Virus record (IMG/VR): IMGVR_UViG_3300050821_006251
Coordinates: 1 to 39,122 of that record
Length of the DNA: 39,122 bases
From: a virus
Direction: 5' to 3' (one strand)
In this document: piece after piece, positions 1-8,214 of the stretch
Layout: each line of letters begins with the position of its first letter
Numbering within the stretch: position 1 is the stretch's first letter
Translations under genes and position numbers: made by a program
The notes under the pieces: model-generated
Database searches by the model: none
What the model saw: the letters and a program-made list of their open reading frames with translations, nothing else
Told to the model about the DNA's origin: nothing

Positions 1-186
1 GGGCGCTACCATCGCCGCAAGCAGGAAACCGACAACGGCGAACGCACCATTATTGTCAAGAAGTACGACCACTTGATGGATGGGACGCGCTATATGGTGG
101 TGTCTGGCATCGATCTGGCTATTGTCAAACCAGTCGCTCCGCTCGAGGCAAACAATCCGTACGCGGAACTTGGATGGAAAGTATGA
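1..186 (+). CDS. Terminase large subunit, C-terminal end (partial at left edge)
   Basis: Sixty-one codons are open from the first base to a TGA at 184-186, so the gene enters from the left and only its end is visible. The stretch KKYDHLMDGTRYMVV matches the conserved end of the RNase H-fold nuclease domain of phage terminase large subunits, where a DHLMDATRY-like motif is typical. TerL is the ATP-driven motor and nuclease that packages DNA through the portal. Its place before portal, scaffold and coat genes fits the usual head-gene order. The stop overlaps the next start as ATGA, so translation is probably coupled. The ATPase half lies outside the window. Confidence 0.85.
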   Translation, partial: GRYHRRKQETDNGERTIIVKKYDHLMDGTRYMVVSGIDLAIVKPVAPLEANNPYAELGWKV

Positions 187-326
187 GCGTGCGCCTCGAA
201 GACTGCGTGATGATGTTTCATGAAGGCTGCGGCGGCATTGTGATCGGCGAGATCGGCAAGGAATTGCACTGCGCTGAATGCGGAAGGCTGATGGAATTAA
301 TTGTTTCTGAAGCTACGCCGAAGTAG
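183..326 (+). CDS. Small four-cysteine protein (47 aa), probable zinc ribbon
   Basis: The ATG overlaps the terminase stop as ATGA and the frame runs 47 codons to TAG. Cysteines at residues 8, 16, 30 and 33, the last pair as CAEC, suggest a small zinc-binding fold, though the first pair is widely spaced. The function is unknown. The 4-nt overlap upstream and the one-base gap to the next ATG downstream support a real translated gene. It is one of several small Cys-rich proteins in this window. Confidence 0.65.
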   Translation: MSVRLEDCVMMFHEGCGGIVIGEIGKELHCAECGRLMELIVSEATPK

Positions 327-327
327 G

Positions 328-546
328 ATGGAAGGCGTGCCAAGCGCAACTATCATAATAGATGATCATCAGGGAACTCGGGTTGAGGCAATAGTTAACC
401 TGACAAACGTGACCTATCCGTCACTCAACAACCAGGATTTGGCCGACAGGTTCCTACTTCCTGCTGCAATTACGGCGCTGAACGCATTCCAGGAGAAGGT
501 AAAAAGTGGCAAAACCAAAAGCATCGACGCGCAACGCGCTGGCTAA
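328..546 (+). CDS. Hypothetical protein (72 aa)
   Basis: I place the start at the ATG at 328, one base after the previous stop, rather than at the in-frame TTG at 301, which would overlap the previous gene by 26 nt. The product has a beta-like N-terminal half (residues 5-35) and a helical second half (about 40-62), without Cys clusters or membrane segments. I do not recognise the family. Its TAA stop shares four bases (CTAA) with the stop of the antisense endonuclease VII gene, so the two genes converge exactly at their ends. Confidence 0.6.
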   Translation: MEGVPSATIIIDDHQGTRVEAIVNLTNVTYPSLNNQDLADRFLLPAAITALNAFQEKVKSGKTKSIDAQRAG

Positions 547-983
547 CCGCATAGATATTTGGCTAAGCCATTGAGGATATCTATCCGGTCTTTTACCAAA
601 CCGAGAACCCGATTGCATCTATCGCAGATCCAGCCCCTAAAATGTCCTTTATTGTGGCAGTGGTCAAATACTATTCGAATGTTTAGCTCGTCACAGATCT
701 CGCACTTATCGGGCCTTGGCCGACCAGCAATCTGTTCTTGCTTGGCTCTCTTTCTTGCGGTAAATGCATCCGAGCGCCTCTTTTGGCCTGTCGGGTCCTT
801 GAAACGCCTATAGGCCGCACCGATCTTACCAGTTTCCCGGATAAATTTAATGTTTTCTTCCCCGTACTTAGCTTTTGCGCGTCTGTTGGTTTCTGGGTGC
901 CTAGCGCGATATCTACGCGCTTGTTCCAATACCTTTTCTGGATTGGCCTTACGCCACTCCTTAACCTTTTCGTAGTTGGTCAT
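543..983 (-). CDS. Endonuclease VII-like (His-Me finger) nuclease, antisense in the head operon
   Basis: This 146-residue protein has a basic helical N-terminus (residues 1-90) and a C-terminal recombination endonuclease VII-type domain. Zinc ligands are visible as CEIC at 94-97 and C120/C123, and the catalytic His-Me motif as FDHCH at 106-110, followed by GHFRGWICDRCNRVLG. T4 endonuclease VII resolves branched DNA before packaging. Stand-alone copies in other phages can act as resolvases or as mobile homing-type nucleases. An AGGAT sequence lies just before the ATG. The gene is antisense to its neighbours and converges with the previous gene by a 4-nt stop overlap, which suggests insertion as a cassette. 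Family assignment is firm; whether it resolves, nicks or homes is inference. Confidence 0.88.
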   Translation of the reverse strand: MTNYEKVKEWRKANPEKVLEQARRYRARHPETNRRAKAKYGEENIKFIRETGKIGAAYRRFKDPTGQKRRSDAFTARKRAKQEQIAGRPRPDKCEICDELNIRIVFDHCHNKGHFRGWICDRCNRVLGLVKDRIDILNGLAKYLCG

Positions 984-1010
984 ATCCTATTCTATCAAGC
1001 AATATATCCT

Positions 1011-1229
1011 ATGGCAAAATTAAAATCGAGCACGCGAAACGCTCTGGCGGATTCGCAATTTGGATTGCCAGCAGAGCGAAAATACCCAATTAATAACCGC
1101 TCCCACGCCGGGAACGCGAAGGCGCGCGCGAGCCAAATGGTAAAAGCTGGAAAGCTTTCGCCATCATCTAAAGCGAAGATCGACGCGAAAGCCAATCGCA
1201 TCCTCGGCAAAGGAAAGAAGAAAAAGTAG
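1011..1229 (+). CDS. Small basic protein, DUF6582-like (72 aa)
   Basis: The ATG at 1011 follows AATATATCCT and lies 27 nt from the divergent endonuclease start. The product contains ERKYPINNRSHAGNAKARAS (residues 22-41), which resembles the RxYPIxDxxHAxNALAR motif of the phage family DUF6582, and ends in a lysine-rich tail (GKGKKKK). The role is unknown; such proteins are common near head genes of tailed phages. The stop TAG is followed at once by the next ATG. Family recognition is from memory of the motif and moderately sure. Confidence 0.7.
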   Translation: MAKLKSSTRNALADSQFGLPAERKYPINNRSHAGNAKARASQMVKAGKLSPSSKAKIDAKANRILGKGKKKK

Positions 1230-1622
1230 ATGCCGCCTTACGCCACCGCCGTCCAAGAGCCAATCCTGGCGCCACCAATCACTCCTCCGTATCCACTGTT
1301 CAACAAGGAAGTGTTGACTGCCCCGACGACCAGTATCCCTATCCAGTGGAATGGTCAGGTAACCGGCGGATACAGCAACCTAAAGACGTTCACCGCCACT
1401 TTCTCGACACCTCCCACGGCCGCAGTAATTGATATTCTCGGATCTGATGAAAACTCTTCAGTGAACGACTTCGGCGTAGTGGGGACGATCTCATTCGGCG
1501 GGAGTGGACAGGTGATGGGATTCTATACCGACGAGGCACCATCCAAGCATTATTGTGGACGACTCACTAGCGTGACTTGGCCGGGAGCGGCTGGCACCCT
1601 ACTGCTAACGATTTCAGCCTAA
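1230..1622 (+). CDS. Hypothetical beta-rich protein, possible minor virion component (130 aa)
   Basis: The ATG abuts the upstream TAG with no spacer, and no Shine-Dalgarno motif is evident, so translation probably depends on re-initiation. The protein is proline-rich at residues 1-36, then has alternating beta-prone stretches with Gly/Ser/Thr turns and ends in a typical strand (LLLTISA). No membrane segment or catalytic motif is visible. Its position among head genes and its beta-sandwich-like composition suggest a decoration or head-fibre protein, but that is inference only. Confidence 0.65.
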   Translation: MPPYATAVQEPILAPPITPPYPLFNKEVLTAPTTSIPIQWNGQVTGGYSNLKTFTATFSTPPTAAVIDILGSDENSSVNDFGVVGTISFGGSGQVMGFYTDEAPSKHYCGRLTSVTWPGAAGTLLLTISA

Positions 1623-1643
1623 ATTTAATTTAAAGGAAAAACT

Positions 1644-1898
1644 ATGTTAAAAGACATGAGCAATCAAAAGATGCCCTCGCGGGGGAGTATGGGTAGTTCG
1701 GGCGGGACTAACGAATCGAAGACCCAGACAGGACCAGGCAACGCGATGCTGGGCAAGAAGCAGCCACCGCCCAAAGACCCCACCTATCGCAAGGGTAGTG
1801 GGACTGACATGAATGCGCCACCCAAGAGCGGGGAGGAGATGTACGAAGACCGCGGCATGGGCATTACTGCGCACGTGCACGGCTCTAAGCGGTGCTAG
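1644..1898 (+). CDS. Hypothetical disordered small protein (84 aa)
   Basis: A good ribosome-binding site (AAAGGA) precedes the ATG at 1644 by a normal spacing; a second ATG five codons in is less well placed. The sequence is low-complexity, rich in Gly, Ser, Pro, Lys and Met, and predicted disordered by eye, ending in HVHGSKRC. Similar Gly/Pro/Lys-rich small proteins occur just upstream of portal genes in many podovirus-like phages, without known function. Its last 14 bases overlap the end of the antisense gene at 1885-2313. Confidence 0.65.
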   Translation: MLKDMSNQKMPSRGSMGSSGGTNESKTQTGPGNAMLGKKQPPPKDPTYRKGSGTDMNAPPKSGEEMYEDRGMGITAHVHGSKRC

Positions 1899-2313
1899 TG
1901 GGTCCTGGGCGCCACCAAAGGCCGACTGCGTTCATAATCGGATTGATGTTCTCCTTAACGAGAATGGTAATTGGTTTTTTCCAACCGTCTTGGATAATCT
2001 CGATTGGTAGATTATCTTCAGGTCGACGCTCCGGTATTCCGTTCCAATAGAGTCCATTCGGCCATGCCAACCATCCAGCATCTACAAAACGCTGGCTTGC
2101 TTCTTCATGGATAGCGCTCCTCATTTCCCTATTGTGTTCTGCCTCCGTTTCAAATGCTTCCTTCCGGCAATCAGGACAATCGTAAGATGGAAATGCAACG
2201 CCGTGCGCGCAGTGAGTATAGCGACGATTTTCTTCCCGATACATCGCCTGCAGTGAAGCGCCAGACACTTCCCGCTTGAAATAGCCAAACCAGTTCAAAA
2301 TCTTCTCAATCAT
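1885..2313 (-). CDS. Antisense hypothetical protein with C-H-C-C zinc motif (142 aa)
   Basis: A strong purine-rich ribosome-binding site (GGGAGGGG) lies upstream of the ATG on the minus strand, which argues this is a real antisense gene. The protein has potential zinc ligands C35, H37, C46 and C49 (THCAHG ... DCPDC), a helical acidic/basic stretch at 50-75, and an aromatic C-terminal half with no family I recognise. It sits between the small disordered protein and the portal gene, overlapping the former by 14 nt. This looks like a moron-type cargo gene. Its function is unknown. Confidence 0.7.
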   Translation of the reverse strand: MIEKILNWFGYFKREVSGASLQAMYREENRRYTHCAHGVAFPSYDCPDCRKEAFETEAEHNREMRSAIHEEASQRFVDAGWLAWPNGLYWNGIPERRPEDNLPIEIIQDGWKKPITILVKENINPIMNAVGLWWRPGPTSTA

Positions 2314-2339
2314 TCGTCTTTCCCCTCCCGTTTAGTTTA

Positions 2340-4610
2340 ATGCCCTTCGAGCCAGAAATCCAGCGCGCCCCGGAACGCCCCACTGCGCCTATCGAGCGTG
2401 CATCCCAGGCCGACCGGGGAGACGACACCGAAGCAGACCCCAAAGGCCCCGGTAGCGCGTGGTTCAGGCGGCTCCGGGAACGCTTCCGCCGCGCCAAGGA
2501 ATACGAGAAAGAACGCCGCGACGTTTTTGATCTATGCGTCCGTAATGTCGCCAATCAACAGTGGACCGAAAAGGAGCTTAAAAACCGGATTAACCGCCCT
2601 AACCCCGTGATCAACATGCTCAAACAGCACTGCGACATTGTGCTAAATGACATGCGAATGAACCGGCCCGGCGCTAAAGTGAGCCCGAAACAGGGCAGCG
2701 ATGACAGCAAGGAGACCGCCGAAGTTATAGAGGGGATGATTCGGGATATCGAATACGCCAGCCGCGCCGACAACGCCTACGACACCGCCGACAGATATCA
2801 AGTCATTGGCGGGTTTAGCTTCTATGGCGCCACGGTCGATTATGTCTCACCGGATTCCCGCAAGAAAGAGATTCGGGTCCGGCGCTTTTCCGATCCCAAA
2901 GCCGTCTACATGGATTGCGATTCCATCGAGATCGACGGAGCGGATCAAAAGTGGTGCTTCGTCAGGCAGAAATTTACCAGAGACCAATGGGTATCGCGAC
3001 TCGGGGAAAAGGCTCGCCAATCATTCTATAGCGCCAACAATTTCTTCGAGAAGGACGACGACAGCCGCGCCGAATACGATCAGTGGATTGGGCAGGACGA
3101 AGGCGGCAAATTCAATTATTTAGCGGAATACTGGGAAATCGAGGAAAAGGATCGGGTTCTCGTTACCCTGAATGATGGGACGGATGTTTGGGAAGACGAA
3201 CTGGTAGGCGATGACCGAAACCAGATCGATATCTCGAAAGAAGCGCTCACCAAAAAGTGGCCGGTGGTCACGAATTACCTGGTTGATGGCGCCCAGATCT
3301 ACGACGAGACGCCTTGGCAGGGCCGCTACATCCCGATCGTACCGGAGTTCGCCGATGAACTCATGGTCGACGGCAAGCGCTCCTTCTTTCCTCTGCCGAT
3401 CTTTGCGCTCGATTCGCAGCAAGCCATTAATTACGTTGCCGCTCTCTGGATTGAGGCGATGTCCCTTATCCCGAAGGGCAAGTGGCACGGCCCAGTCGGT
3501 TCTTTCGCGAGCAAAAACGCTGACTGGCAGCATGCCAATACTTCTACTGTTTCATACCTGGAATGGGACGCGAAATTAGGGCCGAACGGACAACTGTTAT
3601 CGGCGCCGCAGTTTCAGCAACCAACGGTAGACGGCCAAGGCTATGCGATCCAACTCCAGTTCTGGCAATCCGCGCTTATGGCGGCGATTGGGCAGTACCA
3701 GCCATCGACCGGCGCGATTGACCCAGAAGACCGTAGTGGTAAGGCGATTGACCTACTCCAGAAACAGGGTAGTCTCGCGACCAGCTCTTTTGCCAATAAT
3801 TCGGTTCGCGCCAAGTTGCATTTTTATAAGATCCTGATCGACCTGATTCCGCATGTTTACAGCGAAGAGCAGGAAGTTCGCACCATTGGGGCCGACGATA
3901 AGCACGCCGTTGTTTGGATCAACAAGGAATTTAAGGATAAATCCGGCAAGACCAGAGTTCACGATATCGCCAAGGCCGTCCGATATGACGCGATTGTGGA
4001 TGTGGGCCAGAACTACCACGACCTTCGCCAGAAAGCCTTCGATTTTGCGACAAAGATCATGCAGGCTGATCCGCAACTCTGGGCGCGCATTGGTTGGCTG
4101 GCTATCAAATTGGCGGATCTGGGGCCGCTGGGTGACCAGATGAGTAAGTTGCTAGAGCCGGCTGACGTCCAGATGCAGGAACAGCAAGGGATGGACCCGC
4201 AGACAGCGCAGTATGCCGCGATGCTGCAAAAAACAACCCAGGAAGTGCAGCGGTTGTCGCAGATCATCGAAACCAAAAAGGTGGAGGAAGGCGCGAAACT
4301 CGACCGCGAATTAGCTGCGAAGAACATCGATTACCGGATGAATCAGGAAAACAACGACACCAAGGTTAAGGTTGCTCTGATCAGTGCCAAGGCTCCGATT
4401 GCGCAGGCCGTTGCCGAAGCGCAGATCGAACGGGACGATAAGATTCTTGGGTACGCGCATGAGGCTGGTTTAAAATCGATGGATATGGGGCACGAAGTCG
4501 CGCTCAACGCCGCTGACGCTGCGCAAGGTCAGCAGACGCAGCAGTCCGACCAGCAATTCCAAGCGGCGCAGAATCCGCCGGAGCAGGAAGGTGAAGGGGC
4601 AGGGCAATGA
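2340..4610 (+). CDS. Portal protein, P22 gp1-like (756 aa)
   Basis: The length is close to that of P22 portal (725 aa), and the N-terminal third has the family pattern: INRPNPVINMLKQHCD at about residues 84-99, NDMRMNRPGAKVSP at 103-116, then a DNAYDTADRYQVIGGFSFYG-like region. Twelve portal subunits form the ring at the capsid vertex through which DNA is packaged and to which the gp4/gp10 tail parts attach. The C-terminal 150 residues are Gln/Ala-rich and probably coiled-coil, like the P22 portal barrel. No clear Shine-Dalgarno precedes the ATG, which overlaps a TAA as TAATG. The stop forms an ATGA with a following frame. Order (terminase, portal, scaffold, coat) supports the call. Confidence 0.93.
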   Translation: MPFEPEIQRAPERPTAPIERASQADRGDDTEADPKGPGSAWFRRLRERFRRAKEYEKERRDVFDLCVRNVANQQWTEKELKNRINRPNPVINMLKQHCDIVLNDMRMNRPGAKVSPKQGSDDSKETAEVIEGMIRDIEYASRADNAYDTADRYQVIGGFSFYGATVDYVSPDSRKKEIRVRRFSDPKAVYMDCDSIEIDGADQKWCFVRQKFTRDQWVSRLGEKARQSFYSANNFFEKDDDSRAEYDQWIGQDEGGKFNYLAEYWEIEEKDRVLVTLNDGTDVWEDELVGDDRNQIDISKEALTKKWPVVTNYLVDGAQIYDETPWQGRYIPIVPEFADELMVDGKRSFFPLPIFALDSQQAINYVAALWIEAMSLIPKGKWHGPVGSFASKNADWQHANTSTVSYLEWDAKLGPNGQLLSAPQFQQPTVDGQGYAIQLQFWQSALMAAIGQYQPSTGAIDPEDRSGKAIDLLQKQGSLATSSFANNSVRAKLHFYKILIDLIPHVYSEEQEVRTIGADDKHAVVWINKEFKDKSGKTRVHDIAKAVRYDAIVDVGQNYHDLRQKAFDFATKIMQADPQLWARIGWLAIKLADLGPLGDQMSKLLEPADVQMQEQQGMDPQTAQYAAMLQKTTQEVQRLSQIIETKKVEEGAKLDRELAAKNIDYRMNQENNDTKVKVALISAKAPIAQAVAEAQIERDDKILGYAHEAGLKSMDMGHEVALNAADAAQGQQTQQSDQQFQAAQNPPEQEGEGAGQ

Positions 4611-4834
4611 ATTTCTTCCTAAGGCTTCCCCACCGCTCTTACTTTAGCCTGATAATTTGCGGCTATGACATTGTTTGCGATCAACGGGTAAAATTTTTGA
4701 TCTGCATCGGGTTTAATCGTTCGGATTGGGCCTTTGTTAAGATCGGCGCTTTACTGGACGGTTGGTGGTGCGATACGCTGTGGCGTGGGAAATATAGGCA
4801 GAATCACCATTTCCCTGCACGGGGAGCCGCATGA
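4607..4834 (+). CDS. Doubtful small ORF (75 aa) after the portal gene
   Basis: This frame begins with an ATGA overlap on the portal stop and ends with an ATGA overlap on the next start, a perfect coupled arrangement. Against it, the product is unusually rich in Cys, Trp, Phe and Ile, as antisense readings of real genes often are, and no ribosome-binding site is clear. The opposite strand of the same stretch has a more natural-looking but interrupted reading frame (see 4619-4810). I cannot decide between the two. Confidence 0.3.
   Translation: MNFFLRLPHRSYFSLIICGYDIVCDQRVKFLICIGFNRSDWAFVKIGALLDGWWCDTLWRGKYRQNHHFPARGAA
4619..4810 (-). pseudogene. Possible broken antisense gene interrupted by one TAA
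   Basis: On the minus strand an ATG at 4810 opens 19 codons to a TAA. The same frame continues for 43 more codons with natural composition (for example KFYPLIANNVIAANYQAK) before a TAG at 4619-4621, 8 nt from the portal stop. This resembles the other antisense cargo genes here, which end on top of the upstream gene's stop. A nonsense mutation in a decaying cargo gene would explain it. The alternative is that the + strand frame over this stretch is the gene. No family is recognised. Confidence 0.25.
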
Positions 4835-5076
4835 ACGAAATCCGCGTTGGCGACATCGTTCAGCACGGCAACGCCTACGGCAAGGTCAAGAAGGTCGATA
4901 ACGAGCTTATCGACATCACACTGTTGAGCAAGAAGGAAACTAAAGCGGAGTTAGCCGAGATTGCCTTTCGCGAACGCCTCGCCGCGCTCTGCTACAACGC
5001 CGTGCGGCACAAGAAGGTGATCTTGGTTCATGATCCCAACCCATTGACAGAACGGGATCTGGCAAGCAGGCCATGA
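4831..5076 (+). CDS. Hypothetical small protein with SH3/KOW-like start (81 aa)
   Basis: GGGGAG lies about six bases before the ATG, a clear ribosome-binding site. Residues 4-32 (VGDIVQHGNAYGKVKKVDN) look like a small beta-barrel of the KOW/SH3 type, common in phage proteins that bind nucleic acid or other proteins. The rest is helical. The stop overlaps the next ATG as ATGA, starting a chain of three coupled small genes between portal and scaffold. The function is unknown and the fold is inferred from pattern only. Confidence 0.7.
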   Translation: MNEIRVGDIVQHGNAYGKVKKVDNELIDITLLSKKETKAELAEIAFRERLAALCYNAVRHKKVILVHDPNPLTERDLASRP

Positions 5077-5285
5077 CGGGATTCTTGGATATGAACGGAC
5101 ATCGGATTGAATTTATTGATCCGAACCAAGTACAGATCGGCAAAAATGGGATGTATTGCTATGCCTGTAACACGGCCTATTGCGGATTTAGCCATGTATG
5201 CCCGGAAGTAAACGGTCAAGACCGGCCCATTAGGGGTGCGTTACGGGGCCTTCTTGGGATGGGCTCTATTGGTGGAAATTTATGA
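5073..5285 (+). CDS. Small Cys-rich protein (70 aa)
   Basis: The gene is coupled by ATGA overlaps at both ends. Cysteines at 29, 32, 37 and 43 (CYAC ... YCGFSHVCPE) suggest a compact zinc-binding knuckle following a short beta N-terminus. The C-terminal 20 residues are Gly-rich. I do not recognise the family. Its place in a tightly coupled run with the preceding and following small genes suggests co-expression with the head genes. Confidence 0.65.
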   Translation: MTGFLDMNGHRIEFIDPNQVQIGKNGMYCYACNTAYCGFSHVCPEVNGQDRPIRGALRGLLGMGSIGGNL

Positions 5286-5557
5286 CTTCTTACCGAAAGG
5301 TTCAGCCAAAGCAACTCGGTGCTGTCGTGGATTGCGGCAAGTTTCGCGATCTCGAAATCGCCAACGTGCCGACCGTCCAGTTATCCGAAAACGTCACCTT
5401 TCCGACCGAGGGGACCCAGTATCATCGGCACATTCAATCTCCGCTGAACATGACGGTTGGAGAGCAAGAGAATTACACGCTTGAGGATTATCGCGAGTGG
5501 AAGAAGGACGCGGAGCGGACGGCGAAGGCGCGCGGGATTTCGATAAGCCAGCTCTAA
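5282..5557 (+). CDS. Hypothetical protein (91 aa)
   Basis: The ATG overlaps the previous stop and is preceded by GGTGGA at good spacing. The protein is mostly polar: a beta-like region (residues 10-45), TYHR-like polar segments, then a helix ending in a basic stretch (WKKDAERTAKARG, about 73-85). No catalytic or membrane signature is visible. Its TAA stop shares CTAA with the stop of the antisense gene at 5554-5754, the same convergent geometry seen at 543-546. Confidence 0.65.
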   Translation: MTSYRKVQPKQLGAVVDCGKFRDLEIANVPTVQLSENVTFPTEGTQYHRHIQSPLNMTVGEQENYTLEDYREWKKDAERTAKARGISISQL

Positions 5558-5754
5558 TCTAAGCATTGATGGGTGGCGTACTTGTAGCAGGTCTCGCAGA
5601 GCCATCCGTCTAAATCAACGAAAAACCTCACCATATTAGGTCGTTTACATGAGCGGCACACCTGTCCGTCATCGCGAAGCGTAATTATCCGCCCCGATAT
5701 TTTATTCCTTGGCTCATCGCGCTGGAAACGAAGAGTTATTCCGTTTTCGCCCAT
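5554..5754 (-). CDS. Antisense zinc-ribbon protein (66 aa)
   Basis: Two CxxC knuckles 16 residues apart (C33/C36 in CRSC and C53/C56 in CETC) form a classic zinc ribbon, the main reason to believe this antisense frame. An in-frame TAG lies upstream of the ATG, so the start is well bounded, though the ribosome-binding site is weak. It fills the gap between the coupled small genes and the scaffold gene and converges with the former by a 4-nt stop overlap. Zinc ribbons of this size often bind nucleic acid or proteins; no specific role can be assigned. Confidence 0.6.
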   Translation of the reverse strand: MGENGITLRFQRDEPRNKISGRIITLRDDGQVCRSCKRPNMVRFFVDLDGWLCETCYKYATHQCLD

Positions 5755-5823
5755 AGACCAATTCTAAACGATTTCGCCCTGCCGAGCGTATCGGCAAATC
5801 TCAGAAGGAAACTGTAAACCAAA

Positions 5824-6966
5824 ATGCCCGATGTAATCCAAACTATCACTGTTGACGCGCCCGCCAAGGTGCCCGTTGATGTGGTAGCCCACGAAGCCGA
5901 TATTCCCGACCTTGAAACCTACAGGGCCGCGAAACAAGGCGACTGGACGCCGCCCGTCAAGGAAGCCAAAGCAGCCGAGACAGCGACAGCCCAAACGGAA
6001 ACTCCTACCGAAACAAAACAGGTGAGTGAAGGCGAAGAGCCTTCATCCGAGGCGAAAGCCCAAGCGGACTCAGTTACGGAAACTGAGCAAACAGAAACGA
6101 CTCAGGAAAAGGGCGACGAAAAAGGCAAGAAGAGGAATCCGATTGCCCCGCGGATCGACGAGTTAGTCAAGCAGCGAGATATCGCGCGTGACGAAAACCG
6201 CCAACTCAAGGCGAAAATTGAGGAACTCGAAAAACTCCCGCAAGCCCCTGCCATCCCAGACACAGGCGAACCCAAAAAGCCAGCCCGGCCCAAAGCGCCC
6301 AATCCGCTCGATGAAAAGTTCAAGACCACCGCAGAATACAACGTGGCCCATGAGCAGTACGAAAAGGATTTGGACAAGTACGAGACCGACTTGCAGGGCT
6401 TCAACGACTTCCACCGCTCAAAAACACAGCGCGAAGAGGCCGTCAAGCAGCAAGAGGCCGCACTCAAGCAAAGATTTGGCGCAACGATAGCCAAGGCCAT
6501 CGAGGACAACCGGTTCGGCGACGACTTTAAGCCCTACGGAGAACCCCAAAAAGGAGGCCCACCCGTGAGCAAACTCATGACGACCTTCCTTCCCCGCTTG
6601 GAAGATCCAGCCGCCATCTTGTACTATCTGCAAAAAAACCCTACGTTTGCGCAGTCTTTGCACGATGTGTTCGATGGTCCCGCAAAGGATGCTTCCTCCG
6701 AACAGCGGGACATCGTGCTGTATCAACTGGGTCGGCTCGATGGGCTGCTGATCGGGACCGAGAAAGCCGCGAAAGCGACGGCCAGGGCAGAAACGACAAC
6801 GCCAAAGCCACCAACGCCTCCTGAGAACAAAGTAACCACCAAACCCCCGCAAAAGCCCCCCGTTACGCTCAATGGATCTTCCGGTGAAGTTCCCGTCAAA
6901 AAACTTACGGACGCCGCAGATCAAGACGAGTATCGACGCCTCAAAAAGGCTGGCGCTGGGCTCTGA
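5824..6966 (+). CDS. Head scaffolding protein, P22 gp8-like role (380 aa)
   Basis: The protein is highly charged, Glu/Lys/Gln/Pro-rich and mostly disordered or helical, with coiled-coil-like segments at about residues 108-140 and 165-220. It ends in a short basic helical tail (DEYRRLKKAGAGL) of the kind that binds coat protein in P22-type scaffolds. Scaffold guides coat assembly into the procapsid and then leaves. Its place directly before the coat gene is the usual one. An AGAAGG lies rather far (about 14 nt) from the ATG. Scaffolds diverge strongly, so the call rests on composition, length and order rather than on conserved residues. Confidence 0.82.
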   Translation: MPDVIQTITVDAPAKVPVDVVAHEADIPDLETYRAAKQGDWTPPVKEAKAAETATAQTETPTETKQVSEGEEPSSEAKAQADSVTETEQTETTQEKGDEKGKKRNPIAPRIDELVKQRDIARDENRQLKAKIEELEKLPQAPAIPDTGEPKKPARPKAPNPLDEKFKTTAEYNVAHEQYEKDLDKYETDLQGFNDFHRSKTQREEAVKQQEAALKQRFGATIAKAIEDNRFGDDFKPYGEPQKGGPPVSKLMTTFLPRLEDPAAILYYLQKNPTFAQSLHDVFDGPAKDASSEQRDIVLYQLGRLDGLLIGTEKAAKATARAETTTPKPPTPPENKVTTKPPQKPPVTLNGSSGEVPVKKLTDAADQDEYRRLKKAGAGL

Positions 6967-6984
6967 CGCAAGGAGATTCGCCTT

Positions 6985-8190
6985 ATGGCGGATAGCATTC
7001 TCACTAACAAAATCGTGACGTTTGAGTCGATGGAGCTTCTGCTGAACGACTTGCAGATCCCCAACAACATCAACACCGATTACAACGATCAATTCGGCCA
7101 AGAAGGGGCTAAAGCCGGCGATACGATTCAAATCCGTATCCCGTATCGCTCCCTGGGTCGAGACGGTCAGGCTGTCAATATCGAGCCCCTGACCGATCTA
7201 TCCACTCCGCTTTCCCTTAACATGCAGTTCGGCGCGGATGCGCAATTCGGCTCAGCCGAAATGTATACGTCGCTCGACAACATGCGGGATCGCTACCTTC
7301 GTCCGCAGATGGAGCAGATCGCCAACAAGGTTGACCGCTCTCTCCATATCCTGATGGCATCGACCTGCAACAATGTCGTCGGGACCCCAGGAACGGCGAT
7401 CACATCGCTCGCAACCTATCTGGCCGCCAAGACCAAGCTGAAGCAGAATCTGGCGATCGGCAAGAAATTTCCTTTGGTCCTGAATAGCCAGCAGGACTCT
7501 AACATCGTTCCCGCGCTTACCGGGTTCCTGAATCCGCAACCCGAGATTTCGGAACAGTACATCTTTGGCGAAATGCGGAGTGCCGTGGGCTTCGGCTGGA
7601 TGGAGTCTGAAAACGTCGTCATCGCGACGGTCGGGACCTATGGCGGTTCTCCGGTGGTCAATGGCGCGAATCAAGTTGGTTCCAACCTCATCACCAATGG
7701 TTGGTCCAGCGGCGCCACGTCGCTTGTTATGGGCGATGTGTTTACTGTGGCGGGCGTCTATATGGTGAACGCGCAAAACCGTTCATCGATCGGCGTCCTA
7801 CAACAATTTGTTGTTACCGCTCCCGTGACTGATACGGCTGGCGCTATCACGATTCCGATTTATCCGGCAATTGTGACCAGCGGGCAGTATCAAAACGTCT
7901 CCGCTTCGCCCGCGACTGGCGCGGCGCTGACAATGTGGGGGACCTCCGGCACCAACACTACCCAGGCCCTCGCATTCCACCGCAACGCCTATACGCTTTG
8001 CTGGGGGAATCTCGAAATGCCCGGCGGCATCGATCAGGGCTGGCGCACAACCGACAAAAAGACCAAGGTCTCGCTCCGCTTTGTGCGCGACTACATAATT
8101 CAATCCGATCAGCGCATCAGTAGGTTCGATGTATTGATGGGGGCGGCACCACTTTACCCATTTTGGGCTGTTCGCTGTGCGTCCAATTAG
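6985..8190 (+). CDS. Major coat protein, P22 gp5-like with I-domain (401 aa)
   Basis: AGGAGA precedes the ATG at good spacing. Length and pattern match the P22-type coat family: an N-terminal arm, a helical region with DNMRDRYLRPQMEQIANKVD (about 98-117), and an insertion (I-) domain beginning near residue 250 with GDVFTVAGVY ... LQQFVVTA ... YQNVSASPATGAAL, then a C-terminal HK97-fold strand region. The I-domain stabilises the subunit and controls assembly in P22. Two further proteins in this window, encoded on the other strand at 10187-10405 and 11746-12219, repeat this I-domain pattern. Confidence 0.93.
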   Translation: MADSILTNKIVTFESMELLLNDLQIPNNINTDYNDQFGQEGAKAGDTIQIRIPYRSLGRDGQAVNIEPLTDLSTPLSLNMQFGADAQFGSAEMYTSLDNMRDRYLRPQMEQIANKVDRSLHILMASTCNNVVGTPGTAITSLATYLAAKTKLKQNLAIGKKFPLVLNSQQDSNIVPALTGFLNPQPEISEQYIFGEMRSAVGFGWMESENVVIATVGTYGGSPVVNGANQVGSNLITNGWSSGATSLVMGDVFTVAGVYMVNAQNRSSIGVLQQFVVTAPVTDTAGAITIPIYPAIVTSGQYQNVSASPATGAALTMWGTSGTNTTQALAFHRNAYTLCWGNLEMPGGIDQGWRTTDKKTKVSLRFVRDYIIQSDQRISRFDVLMGAAPLYPFWAVRCASN

Positions 8191-8214
8191 GGTCGGAGGC
8201 AAGCGAGTAATTAT

